Source: Fragum whitleyi (taxonomy: Eukaryota; Mollusca; Bivalvia; Cardiida; Cardiidae). From it: DNA of 64,000 nt. Below the pieces are notes generated by a model. The model was not told the DNA's origin, did not search any database, and worked only from the letters and a program-made list of their open reading frames with translations. The stretch lies in assembly GCA_948146395.1 (NCBI GenBank), contig OX411559.1, positions 996,001-1,060,000 on the forward strand. The letters run 5' to 3'. A program made the translations under genes and the position numbers. This document shows positions 45,738 through 55,894 of this stretch, one piece after another. The stretch's first letter is position 1, and the number at the start of each line of letters is the position of its first letter.

Positions 45738-46048
45738 TATCTTATAACTTTACAAATATTCGTGTGATAACATCCCGTATGATATTGTCTATGATATCAC
45801 ATAGTTATTTTTAGAACAATGATATGATGCGGTTATTTTTAGAAACTTGCATCTCTGTTAGAAACATCCAAGAAAACTAGACAAATAGAGGTTATAAGCT
45901 AAATATAATACGTACTTAGTGTATTGTATGAAAATTATCTAACTCGGTTGTGAGAATTGATAATTGTCTCGGCAGAGCCTCGACAATGATCAATTTCCCC
46001 AACCTCGTTAGATATTTTTCCTCCTACAGAACACTTAGTGCGCATTAT
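45738..46048 (+). mobile_element. M6 element
   Basis: TTTATCTTATAACTTTACAA, GTGTGATAACATCCCGTATG, GATGCGGTTATTTTTAG and the CTCGGTTGTGAG...GCCTCGACAATGATCAATTT CCC palindrome; it ends GAACACTTAGTGCGC, directly before an M2. Confidence 0.78.
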
Positions 46049-46050
46049 AT

Positions 46051-46388
46051 ACAGTCAATCTTGCCCGAGCGACCACGTCTATTAAGCGACCATTTTTATT
46101 AAACGACCGTTTTCAAAATCCCCTTCTTTGAATAGAAATATCTGAAAAAATAGATATTACTTGTATAAAAAAATATTGTAAATGAACCATATGCTGTTAA
46201 AACTCACCAGAATCGTCTCAAGAAGACGATTCTGATGAGTTTTTACATCAAAGGATTCTTGAGAATTTCGCAATGCTATATATATTCGATTTCTTAATTG
46301 TAACAAAACGTGTATTAAGCGACCATTTTCTTTAACGACCCCTTTTTAATGGTCCCGTTCCTGGTCGCTTAATTCAAGTTTTACTGTA
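46051..46388 (+). mobile_element. M2 element, full length
   Basis: TACAGTCAATCTTGCCCGAG to CGCTTAATTCAAGTTTTACT GTA. The centre hairpin is ACCAGAATCGTCTC/AGACGATTCTGATG. A 23-bp tail duplication (TTTTACTGTATACACAAAAA) follows at 46378-46425. Confidence 0.88.
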
Positions 46389-46503
46389 TACACAAAAACC
46401 GTTTTACTGTATACACAAAAACCTTTCAGTGCCGAAGATAGACACATATAAGACAGCTATGGCTAATGCACCATATCAAGTCTCCAGTTGATTCATTATT
46501 GAT

Positions 46504-46672
46504 TTAAACCTATTTATCTTGAATCGATTGGGAAACAATTTCTTACAACTTAGATTGATCCCCATCGATCCTGCTTCCTGGAATCTAAGATAGAGAGCCG
46601 CTCTCGGGAATCTAACTCGGGACCTTTGGGTCACGAGGCCGACGCTCTTCCTCTAGACCGCGGACACCACAT
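46504..46672 (-). mobile_element. SINE-B, minus strand, internally deleted
   Basis: Minus strand: GTGGTGTCCGCGGTCTAGAG (A-box region), GAGTTAGATTCCCGAGAGCG (mutated B box), then CAGGAAGCAGGATCGATGGG, CCCAATCGATTCAAGATAAA and tail. The CACACCTTCGGCG segment is missing. Confidence 0.8.
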
Positions 46673-47202
46673 TCATTTTTCCAGAAATGGAAAAATAAGT
46701 CTTTTGTTCGGTCGGAAAACGGAATGCTGGACAGGGTAAACCAGCATATCCCCTCTTCCTCGAAGCGGGGATAGAAGTAAAATTATGATATGTCCTACGT
46801 CGTGAGGTTGAAATAACCCGGATGAATATTTTTGATATACCACGGCTTTTATCACAGTTTTGGAATAACTATGCCAATGAGCTAAGAACAGATAGTAAGG
46901 CTATATTTTCGCTGGGAAAATGACGTCATAATGGCTCTACTGACGTTACACGTATTCCGCAAACGATGTTATATTTCTCGCGGAATAACTTTAATCGAAA
47001 AATATCGCATTTTACTTGTTTTATCACAAAAAAATCGGGTTAATATTATACATAGAATATCAAATTTGTGCACATTTAAAACCTAATTTATTAAACTCGT
47101 CATCTAAAACAAATAAAAAATCGGCGCAGCCGCGTTTTTATCTGTTTGTAGATGACTCGTTTAATAAAGCGGTATTCAACGACCACTCATTCAATGTCCT
47201 CT
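46673..47202. other. No gene seen
   Basis: Contains TGACGTCATAATGGC (46919) and CTGACGTTACACGTA. Two short open frames (46673-46855 -, 47016-47228 +) lack any family features. Confidence 0.4.
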
Positions 47203-47643
47203 TACAGTTAGATACATCATCAAATTGACATTCACCCGAATCAAAACGATTCTAAATCGCTCACTCAGCGCTCTATTCATTCATTCCAAACACTCACTCA
47301 TACCATTCAAAAACGATCAAACCAATTGATAAATATAGAATCTACAACGTCATCCAAAGTAAATTTGGATAGAGAAAAATCGCGATTTCACTGACAAAAT
47401 TTAAATCGTAAGCGTCTAATAGGTTCTTGGAGAAATAGGAAGCTATCTATAGAATTTGTTTGCATATTTTATTAAAGGGAGGTAATCAATATCGATAATT
47501 TTGTTCATCCTGAACAAAATTAGCGACATTGGATTACCTCCCTTTAATTTCACTCAAAACTCGCTCCACACACTCATTCAATATCACTCAGAAATCATTC
47601 CGAAATCATTCACCTTGTCAATTTCACGATGTTGTTAACAGTA
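47203..47643 (+). mobile_element. M1 element, class A, full length
   Basis: 441 bp, TACAGTTAGATACATCATCA to CACGATGTTGTTAACAGTA. It is one of the most complete copies; central palindrome 47475-47540. Confidence 0.9.
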
Positions 47644-47745
47644 ATACTCAAGATGAATGAAGACGACATTTAGAGAAACCAACGGGTCTTTATTTCAAAC
47701 ATACTGCAACCGTTTCTAGAAATCAATCTGCTGCTAAAAGAATAT

Positions 47746-47898
47746 TTAAGGTATTGAACCCGTAATCTTTCCGAAACGATTCGGAAGCCATCAATTCAAA
47801 AAGTGTTTACCGAGTTTTTCTAATGATTACATAAGAAAAACTGTGAAATACCATGAGTTCCGAAAGGTTGCGGGAGTATTACGGGTCCATTACCTTAA
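47746..47898. mobile_element. M3 element, complete
   Basis: TTTAAGGTATTGAACCCGTA and the inverse of TACGGGTCCATTACCTTAA. The inner hairpin has weakened (ACCGAGTTTTTCTAATG/ATAAGAAAAACTGTG). Confidence 0.8.
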
Positions 47899-48183
47899 AG
47901 TACGCCAAATAATCAACTGAATGAAACCACTAGCCTCCTTAATTGAAGAACAATGGGTAGACGTACCTAGACCGGCAGTGGTGGGCCATAAAACTGCACC
48001 TCACACCGTATGATCATCTGGAAAGAGAAAAATATATATTATACAAAGGGGAAATAACTAAATGGCTTCTGGAATCGTATTGTTAATTATAAATACACAC
48101 CGTACGTGGGCGATTCAAACGTCCTAATGACATTTTGGGGACCCACCAATGGCATATAAATTCCACAATTAAGAACATCGTCA

Positions 48184-48527
48184 AAACAGTCAATCTTGCT
48201 CAAGCGACCACGTCTATTAAGCAACCATGTTTAGCGACCTGTTTTTTTAAAACTCAATCTTTAAATCGAAATATCTAAAAAAAAAAAATAGATATAAAAA
48301 ATATTGTAAATGAATCCTAGGGTGTTAAAACTCAACAGAATCGTCTCAATAAGACGATTCTGTTGAGTTTTTACAGCATAGAAGTCTTGAGAATTTCGTT
48401 ATAACATAAATACTCGATCAAAATCATGTTTCTTAATTGTAAACGAAACGTGTAGTAGGCGACCATTTTCTTGAACGACCGTTTTTTGGTGGTCCCATTC
48501 CTGGTCGGTTAAAACAAGTTTACTGTA
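48184..48527 (+). mobile_element. M2 element nested in M1
   Basis: AACAGTCAATCTTGCTCAAG to GGTTAAAACAAGTTTACTGT A. Centre hairpin ACAGAATCGTCTCA/AGACGATTCTGTTG (48337-48370). Confidence 0.85.
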
Positions 48528-48896
48528 TACAAGTTTAGATTGTGTTGAAATGGTTTCGGAATGAAATTGGTGGAGTGCGTTGGGCGAGTTTTGAATGAAA
48601 TTAAAGGCAGGAAATACAGTATCCACAATTTTGTCCAGATTATATATAATAATAATAGTAATCCAATATCGCTAATCTTGTTCAGGATGAATATTTTTAC
48701 CTCCCTTTATTGAAATATGCAAACAAGTACTAGAAATAGCTACCTTTTTTTTCGAGAACCAATACATCGCTTTTTAATCATGTCATTGAAAGCGCGATTT
48801 TTTATAGGCATTCTATTTCAAATGTAGTCGTTGATCTTAGCGTTTTAAATATTTGAAGCGTTTTTTTGAATGGTTTGAGTGATTGTTTTGAAAGAT

Positions 48897-48976
48897 TGAA
48901 TGAATGAATGAATGAATGAATGAATGAATGAATGAATGAATGAATGAATGAATGAATGAATGAATGAATGAATGAA
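48897..48976 (+). repeat. (GAAT)n microsatellite, ~20 units
   Basis: Perfect tetranucleotide array at the exact place where other M1 copies have two to three GAAT units. Confidence 0.97.
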
Positions 48977-49211
48977 GCGAAGAGTGGACGATTTAGAATG
49001 GTTTTGAGATGAATGTCAATTTCATGATGTCACTACCTGTCAAATTACAAGGAATATAGTTGCATGTAGTAACACTGTGCAATTGAAAATTCACCCAAAG
49101 CTAAAAGCTACTTTATCAATCGTTCGGCGTACAATTTATTCATTCCAAACACAAATGCAAGCAAGGGATTGTTTTACTTGCGTTGCAAAGTTTTGATTGA
49201 ATTTGTCCACT

Positions 49212-49389
49212 ACCATAGGCGTGTTTAGGACTTTGAAATTTTTACGCACTCAGAAGGTGACAACCACAGAATATATAATAACGGCGATTTGTGGAACTTG
49301 ATAAAAAATGAATGCCCTCCGTCCGCCCCTTTTATATGATTTGAGCGTTGGTAAATGATCAAAACAATCGTAACTACAGCTTGAATAAG
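49212..49389 (-). mobile_element. M8 repeat copy
   Basis: Inverse of 36181-36358: CAGAAGGTGACAACCACAGA, TGAATGCCCTCCGTCCGCCC and GTAACTACAGCTTGAATA. The end CTACAGCTTGAATAAGCTGT AG is palindromic. Confidence 0.65.
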
Positions 49390-49512
49390 CTGTAGTTTCG
49401 ATGTTATGATCAATCATCAACGATATTTCAACAGATGACTATTTCTTTTACGCACTTGCGTAAATTGCGTAATGGGAGTTACGCCCTCGACTACAATGAA
49501 TTGATTTTGATA

Positions 49513-49572
49513 CAGAAGGGGTTCGTTCGACCCCCCCCCCCCGTGGCCCCCTCTGAATCTGCCACTGACGTA
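49513..49572 (-). repeat. C/G-run repeat fragment
   Basis: Minus strand CAGTGGCAGATTCAGAGGGG then a 14-G run. GTGGCGGATCCAGRGGGGG-like starts are common MITE-type repeats in invertebrates; only a fragment can be seen. Confidence 0.4.
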
Positions 49573-49794
49573 GTTAGTACATGTAAATCGTTGAAGAATG
49601 AAAATGGTGTGTCTATGAACTGTTTTGTCTCCCTGTTGATTCGTAGAACGTTTACCCTGATATCTGACTTTGGGCACATATGGAGGAAAAGAACAGAACG
49701 GAATGTAAAAACCCAATGAATATCGACTAGCGATACCTTGATCCCTGAATGGAACCGTGCACATCTGTCTAATAGAATAAATCAAATACAATTC

Positions 49795-49836
<42 letters not shown>

Positions 49837-49980
49837 TGTTGTTGTTGTAGTAGTGGTTGTAGTAGAAGAAGTAGTAGCAGTAGTAGTAGTAGTAGTAGTG
49901 GAAGAAGCAGTAGTAGTTGTTGTTTTTGTTTCTGATATTGTTCTCTGTTGTTGTTGTTGTTATTGTTTTTGTTGTTATTA
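49795..49980 (+). repeat. (AGT)n/(GTT)n trinucleotide tract
   Basis: AGT units with GAAGAAGTAGC interruptions, then TTG units. The poly-Ser, poly-Leu, poly-Tyr and Asn/Thr-rich open frames on both strands are artefacts. Confidence 0.95.
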
Positions 49981-49984
49981 TCGC

Positions 49985-50289
49985 CGAAAAAACAAAAATT
50001 TTCACTGACTTTTAAGATTTCTGCAAAAGCTACTGATCTCAACACTTGAATTTTATTTTTTGTCGACACCCGTTTGTGAACACAACGTAAACGTTTAATC
50101 TTCTTTGAAGTTATAAACATATGTTAGACAGCTTTTGTGTCTGGGGCAATAGAGTACAGACAAAATTCTTATTTTATTTATCAAATTGGAACACCCAGTG
50201 GAGATGTTTTACCCTAATATCTTTGGAAAAACAAGAGGTTTTTCTAGCATAAAGAGGCTCATCCGGTTCAACTCATGAAGTTTTATACA
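49985..50289. other. No feature seen
   Basis: Unassigned spacer. Confidence 0.4.
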
Positions 50290-50452
50290 AGGGCAGTGGA
50301 CCCGTAAGAGTTCCGCAACACTTCGGATGTAATTAACTTTAACAATGTTTACCGAGGTTTCCTAATGATTTTCATTATGAAAACCTCGGTCAACATTGTG
50401 AAAATTCATGAGTTTCGAAAGGTTACGTAACTATTACAGGTTCACTACCTTT
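50290..50452. mobile_element. M3 element, complete
   Basis: GGGCAGTGGACCCGTAAGAG and the inverse of CTATTACAGGTTCACTACCT. Inner hairpin ACCGAGGTTTCCTAATG/CATTATGAAAACCTCGGT. Confidence 0.8.
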
Positions 50453-50522
50453 ATTCACACATAAGTGGATAAAAGAAGGTATCACAATGCTTGCTGTCAA
50501 ATCGTTATTTTTCAAAATAAAT

Positions 50523-50610
50523 CCTATGTTGTTGATACTTTTTGAAACCGTATCAACGAGACGATTTCTAGTCTCGTTGATACGACTTCAAAAAGTATCA
50601 ACGACATAGG
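50523..50610. repeat. 40-bp-arm hairpin
   Basis: CCTATGTTGTTGATACTTTT...GTATCAACGAGAC and its inverse, loop GATTTCTA, three mismatches in 40 pairs. No relative elsewhere in the window apart from the general GACGATT-type loops of M2. Confidence 0.9.
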
Positions 50611-50730
50611 GTTTTCACGAGCTTGAGAATTCCAGTCTGTTGTAGCCCTCAATCTTTAGATCATTGCGCCAGGATAGTTTGTATTTTGAAATAGTAGGGC
50701 GAAGCCTGGGTGCATTCACTATATTCGTGG

Positions 50731-51036
50731 TACAGTTGAGAACATCGTAAAAATCACAAGATTGATGATTTTGGAATGATATTGAAATGAAATTGAATGA
50801 GTGTGTAGAACGAGTTTTGAGTGAAATTAAAGGGGGGTAAGCTAATACCGCTAATCTTGTTCAAGGTGAACAAAAGAAGCGATATGTTGAACGATTTCGA
50901 AACGTTTTAAAATGATTTTGGATCGTTTTTGATCGATTTAAGTGAGTATTTGGAATGAATGAATGGAGCGCTGGGTGATAGATTTAGAATAATTTTGATC
51001 GGAGTGATTGTCAATTTCACGATGTAATTAACTGTA
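50731..51036 (-). mobile_element. M1 element, class B, internally deleted (306 bp)
   Basis: TACAGTTGAGAACATCGTAA to CACGATGTAATTAACTGTA. The centre jumps from GTTCAAGGTGAACAAAAGAA to GTTGAACGATTTCGAAACG, skipping half the palindrome and most of the module. Confidence 0.85.
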
Positions 51037-51238
51037 AGGTCTTTGGTTATATTGCCCCCTTATTCGGGTATCTTCGGAAAAAAATCACTCGTGGTTATTT
51101 ATTATTTCTTTTTTTCTCCAGTTAAGATAACTACATTTAAAAAGCCTAATCTATACGTTTCATTTTCAGCGCGGATATTATTTTCGAAACCTTTGTAAAT
51201 TTTAAAAATTAAATGGCCATTCTAACCCGCCGTATACA

Positions 51239-51683
51239 TACAGTTAACAACATCGTGAAATTGGCAAAATGAATGATTTAGGAATGATTTAGAAATGAAA
51301 TTGAATGAATGTGTGGAAGGACTTTTGAGTGATTTTAATGGGAGGTAATCCAGTATTGCAAATTTTGTTCAGGGTAAACAAAATTAGCAATATTGATTAC
51401 TTCCCTTTAATAAAATATGCATACAAGTTCTATAGATAGCCCCCTATTCTTTCAAGACCCCATCAGACGATTACAATTTCAATTAAATAATTGAAATACC
51501 GATTTCTTTTCCCAGCTATTTTTATTTTGAACGAAGTTTTTGTTATATGTTTTTTCAGTGAGTTTGGAGCGTTTGTGAATGGTTTGGAGTGAGTGTCTGT
51601 AATGAGTGAATGGAGCGCTGAGTGAGCGATTTAGAATGGCTTTGATTGTGTTTAATGTTAATTTCACGATGTAACTATCTGTA
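51239..51683 (-). mobile_element. M1 element, class A, full length
   Basis: TACAGTTAACAACATCGTGA to CACGATGTAACTATCTGTA, all parts present. Confidence 0.9.
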
Positions 51684-51770
51684 CATGTACTAGTATTCGT
51701 TTACGAAAGAAAATCTAAACGACTCCTAAAAGACGGGTTGTATATCTCCGACGAGAGATCAAAACCTTGT

Positions 51771-52210
51771 TACTGTTAGTTACATCGTGAAATTGACACT
51801 CAACTCAATCAAAACCACTCTAAGTCGCTGACTCAGCGCTCCATTCATTCATTCCAAACACTCACTGAAACCATTCAAAAACGCTCAAACCCATTGAAGA
51901 ATATAAAATCAACAGTGTCTTTCAAAACAAATTTTGAAAAAGAAAAATCGCGATTTCACTGATATAATTCAAATTGTTAGCGTCTCATAGGTTCTTGAAG
52001 ACATAGGAAGCTTTTAATAGATCTTTTATGCATTTTCATAAAAGGGAGGTAATCAATTTCGCAAATTTTGTTCATCTTGAACAAAGTTTACGATGTTGGA
52101 TTACCTCCCACTAAATTCACTCAAAACGCGCTCCACACACTCATTCAATTTCATTCCTTTATCATTCCAAAATCATTCACTATGTCAATTTCACGATATT
52201 TTTTACTGTA
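51771..52210 (+). mobile_element. M1 element, class A, full length
   Basis: TACTGTTAGTTACATCGTG to CACGATATTTTTTACTGTA. It is inverted to, and only 87 bp from, the preceding copy. Confidence 0.9.
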
Positions 52211-52827
52211 CCATGGCTTATTGAAGCTGCAGTACGGGGGTATGGTGACAAAGACACCGTGAAATACTTTCTTTCTTTAACAAACCTTCTTTACTAGAAT
52301 TCTGGTGTTATTTTTCCAGCTGAGGGGCAACTTTTGAAAAATAATCTCGAGTGTAAGAATCGGTAGTTTTGCATGAAGGAATAAGTCAATGCGTATTTTT
52401 AAACTAAATATCCGTCTGGGAAAAACATGGAAATTCAATTTGACTCCACCCAATTTTTTAAACATCAGTCCTGTTTAATTATAGTTATCGCCACATTGCT
52501 ACAAGCATTTTTGATTTGTAATTTATAATTTCTATCGATATATTGGAACTTTTCGGTTAATTGTTTAAATAGTTCAACATCTGATTTAATCTCGCTCTAG
52601 ATTTCGTATAAATTACGTACAGTTATTCCGGGTTATACTCAAGCTCGATTGAGATACGATAAGCAACCGTGTTCTGACACCCCTACGAAATAATGTTAAG
52701 GTTAAATACATGCTATAATTCGCTTGAAAAACATATCGACGACGATTCAACAAAACCCAGTAACTGCAACTACTGACTACTGACTGCAACTACTAAGTTA
52801 CGAATGCTTTGTTGTAAACCGATGTTG
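52211..52827. other. No feature seen
   Basis: Unassigned; a CTACTGACTACTGACTGCAA short tandem lies near 52775. Confidence 0.4.
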
Positions 52828-52960
52828 CTTCATTCATTCATTTCAACCACTCACTCAAACCATTCAAAAACGTTCCAAAATCACTTCAAATGATAAGGTT
52901 AACATCTACATTCTAAATAAAAAATCACTGACATAATTGAAATTATAAGCGCCTGATTTC
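52828..52960 (+). mobile_element. M1 fragment, class A
   Basis: TTCATTCATTCATTTCAACC arm and part of the module (AAATCACTGACATAATTG), no termini. Confidence 0.75.
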
Positions 52961-53060
52961 ATTGTCCTTCTTCTTTTTTAATTATTACGAAATTTCCATG
53001 ACTTATTTGGTACACGTACATAAACCCTAGGTCGCCTACAACAGAGGTACTCTTTAGCAT

Positions 53061-53162
53061 GTATAGATCCACAAGTTTAAGTGAGTGATCAAAGGTCAAT
53101 TTTGTCTATACCTGTATAGACAAAACTGAACTTGATCACTCTCTCTAAATTGCGGAACTATA
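53061..53162. mobile_element. M4 hairpin element, complete
   Basis: TATAGATCCACAAGTTTAAG and the inverse of TAAATTGCGGAACTATA, with GAGTGATC/GATCACTC. The inner palindrome GTCAATTTTGTCTATACC matches that at 25.08 kb. Confidence 0.75.
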
Positions 53163-53654
53163 AAATATTTTAACTAAAAGATAGTAATTATAGATGGTGG
53201 CATAAGAATATATGTATCTAGTATTACTTAACAAAACTATACTTATTGCATGTGATGGGATTATTAAAATACTTTCATCAATAAATCAATTTCTTAAATT
53301 ATTTTTTTACCTTTGGTTTCTGTTTCACTTACTATTTCTAAATTAAATTCCTTCATAATTACTTCAGAACATAACCTTTCCAAACCACTAAATAGATCAG
53401 CATATTATTTACATTCCCGTTAACACGGTTAAAATTCCACAGAATTTAGTTCCAAGCTTTCCAAGTTTTCCAGTATAAACACCAATCCACGATTCTGCTT
53501 TTTGAAGTGAATTCGGGAAAAAACGCCCCTTCACTCTACTAATTACTGTAGTCTACCCTTCATATCTTATCAATCAATCTTATCGTTCATGGGCGATCAG
53601 GATGCCGTATTCAAGCTGTAGTTTCGACATTATGTTTGCACAGCAATGATTTGT
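53163..53654. other. No gene seen
   Basis: A small M8-like word (ATTCAAGCTGTAGTTTCGAC) at 53611. Otherwise AT-rich. Confidence 0.4.
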
Positions 53655-53990
53655 TCATGCTAATTTTAAACCATTCAGAAACGCGTCAAAACCATTCAAA
53701 TATGCCATAGAATCGTTCACAAAGCTTATAAACTTTGTTGCAGCCTTAAAATTTTCTTTAACTGGTATCAATATGGAAGCGTCTGTGAAGACAAACAATC
53801 CATTTTTATAGGAAATTACTTCTATTTTTTAAGTAATGTAATAAAATATCGTTAATTATTGGACGAAATTATCTCTATTGTGGTACCTCTATTGAATTTC
53901 ACTCAAAACTCATTCCACACACTCATTGATTATGATTAACAAATCATTAAAAAAACCTTTTTTTCCCAATTGCGTGGTATTTATAACTGT
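53655..53990 (+). mobile_element. M1 element, decayed
   Basis: AAACCATTCAGAAACGCGTC, GGAAGCGTCTGTGAAGACAA, a weak central palindrome and ACTCATTCCACACACTCATT to TATTTATAACTGTA. Confidence 0.7.
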
Positions 53991-54042
53991 ACAGACTGAT
54001 CAGGGTCTAGACTCAACGTTTGTTCTATATTGATCGACTAAA

Positions 54043-54440
54043 TGAGTTTTACGTCTCCTTTAACAATCTTGCATTTATATTGCGACCTGGATCACCTAAC
54101 AATCGATTCCTGGCATAAATCAACCGAAGGGCCCGCCTTACTTATAATCTTACGATCGGTTTTTTTGTGTGTGTGTGTGTAAGTCAAAATTAAAGCTGCT
54201 TCTTTAGTAGTAACTAAATATGGAATTCTACAATACGTAATTTCATTGCAAACGTTAGATATTATTGCAATGCAGAATCTAACGATGAATGAAAACACCA
54301 AATACGATTTGTGATTTTGATTTACGATTAATTTTGTCGTAAGAAGTTAAGTAAAACGCCCGTCTGTACTACAATGCATTTCACCCTTTCCTAGCCTGAA
54401 GCTGCTATGCCGCATAGGTCCACGGTTATAAAGCCATTTG
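54043..54440 (-). mobile_element. SINE-A, decayed, split by M9
   Basis: 3' part 54043-54127 (GTTTTACGTCTCCTTTAACA, CACCTAACAATCGATTCCTG) and 5' part 54362-54440 (CCTTTCCTAGCCTGAAGCTG, GCCGCATAGGTCCACGG) are contiguous in the SINE-A consensus. Confidence 0.68.
54128..54361. mobile_element. M9 element inside SINE-A
   Basis: Ends GGGCCCGCCTTACTTATAAT + CTTACGATC, and inverse TTTGTCGTAAGAAGTTAAGT + AAAACGCCC. The interior AAAGCTGCTTCTTTAGTAGT matches 60.65-60.88 kb. A (GT)n run lies at 54168-54181. Confidence 0.68.
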
Positions 54441-54597
54441 TGTGTGTGTGGGGGGGGGGGGCAGCTAGAAAGAACAAATTTGTTGATATGATCTTTGAAA
54501 ATTTGAAAAATTAAAAACGCAAGTATAAATATGGGTTCCAATAGTCATAGTGCCGTCACCAAACCAACTCTTTAAGAATATCCCTCGGGCTTTTCCG

Positions 54598-55005
54598 TTA
54601 CATTGAGGAACATCATGAAAATGAAAAGATGGATGATTATGGAATGATTTTGGAATGAAATCGAATGAATGTGTGGAGAGAGTTTTGACCGAAACTAAAG
54701 GGAGGTAATCCAATATCGCAAATTTTGTTCAAGATGAACAAAATTAGATATATTTGTTTACAATATGCGTATATGTTCTATAAAAACCTTTCTAAGTCTT
54801 CATTAATGCGCAATAGGCTTACATAATTGAATTATTTCATTGAAATCATTGATTTATCTGCCGATTTTTATTTTGAATGTAGTTGTTAATCTTATCATTT
54901 TTAGTGATTTCTGAGCGTTTTTTAATTGTTTGAGTGAGTGGTTGCAATGAATAAACGGAGCGATGATTGAGCGATTTAGAATGTTTTTGACTTTGTTTGA
55001 TTTCG
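54598..55005 (-). mobile_element. M1 element, class A, right terminus lost
   Basis: TACATTGAGGAACATCATGA through the centre (54700-54760) and module (TTGAAATCATTGATTTATCT) to TTTAGAATGTTTTTGACT. Confidence 0.82.
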
Positions 55006-55410
55006 ATACTTTTGACTTTATATAAACCTATGTGCGAAATGAAGCGCTTGAGTGACTGCGTCCTTATTATTTTCAAGGTTCCCGATTGCCAGCCACTTCG
55101 GACTTTCTAGTCAACCAGTATGGGATGTCAATATAACATATGAGCCTGTGCGTGACATTTCCATCAATTTGTAAAATTCGTTAGGTGCAAACACTGAGTA
55201 TGGTATACCGCAACATACCGTAAATATAAAGTCATCAGATGGTCTACAGATACTTTAAGACCTTACTTATCTACTAAGCGAGGACTCTGGTCAGACTGTG
55301 CGGTATATTAGAAATTGTTGGAAATCTCACGCAGAGGCTCATATCGCAGTCGTATTTTTAGCACTATTTTTTCATCCTTATGACGCATTGCTTAATAAAC
55401 ATGAATATAT
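55006..55410. other. No gene; short dispersed repeat
   Basis: GGTCAGACTGTGCGG (55290) and TTGTTGGAAATCTCACGCAG (55315) are shared with 28.1 kb and, in part, 15.08 kb. Confidence 0.4.
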
Positions 55411-55520
55411 TTTAAAAAACATCAAAACTATTCTAAAACGCTTCTATAGCGTACCATTCAAAACACTCAAAACATTCAAATCACTCAAAAATGCTTCAAA
55501 ATCTACAGACCTACTTCGAT
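55411..55520 (+). mobile_element. M1 fragment, class B
   Basis: CAAAACTATTCTAAAACGCT, CCATTCAAAACACTC and TACTTCGATATAGTTTAAAA CG, decayed. Confidence 0.6.
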
Positions 55521-55548
55521 ATAGTTTAAAACGATACTCTTTTCCTCT

Positions 55549-55894
55549 TACAATTAAGAACATCGTGTAACTCAAGATGATTGATTTTGGAACATTTTTT
55601 AATAAATTTGAATGAGTAAAATTAAAGGGTGTTCATCCAGTATCGCAAATTTTGTTCAAGATGAACAAAAAATCTACATCAGCCAATAAAATCGTAGAAT
55701 AATATGATCAGTTTAAAATAAGTTGATCATCTTGGGTGTCTTGAACGATTTCAGAACGTTTTCAAATGATTTTGGAGCGTTTTTGGTCGATTTGAGTGAG
55801 TGAGTGTTTGGAATGAATGAATGGAGCGCTGAGTGGTCGATTTAGAATGGTTTTGATTGAGATGAATGTCAATTTCAGGATGTAACTAACTGTT
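55549..55894 (-). mobile_element. M1 element, class B, internally shortened
   Basis: TACAATTAAGAACATCGTGT to CAGGATGTAACTAACTGT. The module CAGCCAATAAAATCG and GTCTTGAACGATTTCAGAAC is present; half of the central palindrome is missing. Confidence 0.85.

Larger units (their letters stand above)
48169..49040 (-). mobile_element. M1 element, class A, holding an M2 and an expanded GAAT microsatellite
   Basis: Left end 48169-48183 (ATTAAGAACATCGTC), then M2, then 48528-49040 to CATGATGTCACTACCTGT. The arm motif GAATGAATGG has expanded to ~20 GAAT units. A small TAATAA insertion sits near 48645. Confidence 0.8.

Noticed and set aside
49735..50120. Poly-Ser, poly-Leu and Asn/Thr-rich open frames
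   Set aside because: Artefacts of the (AGT)n/(GTT)n tract.
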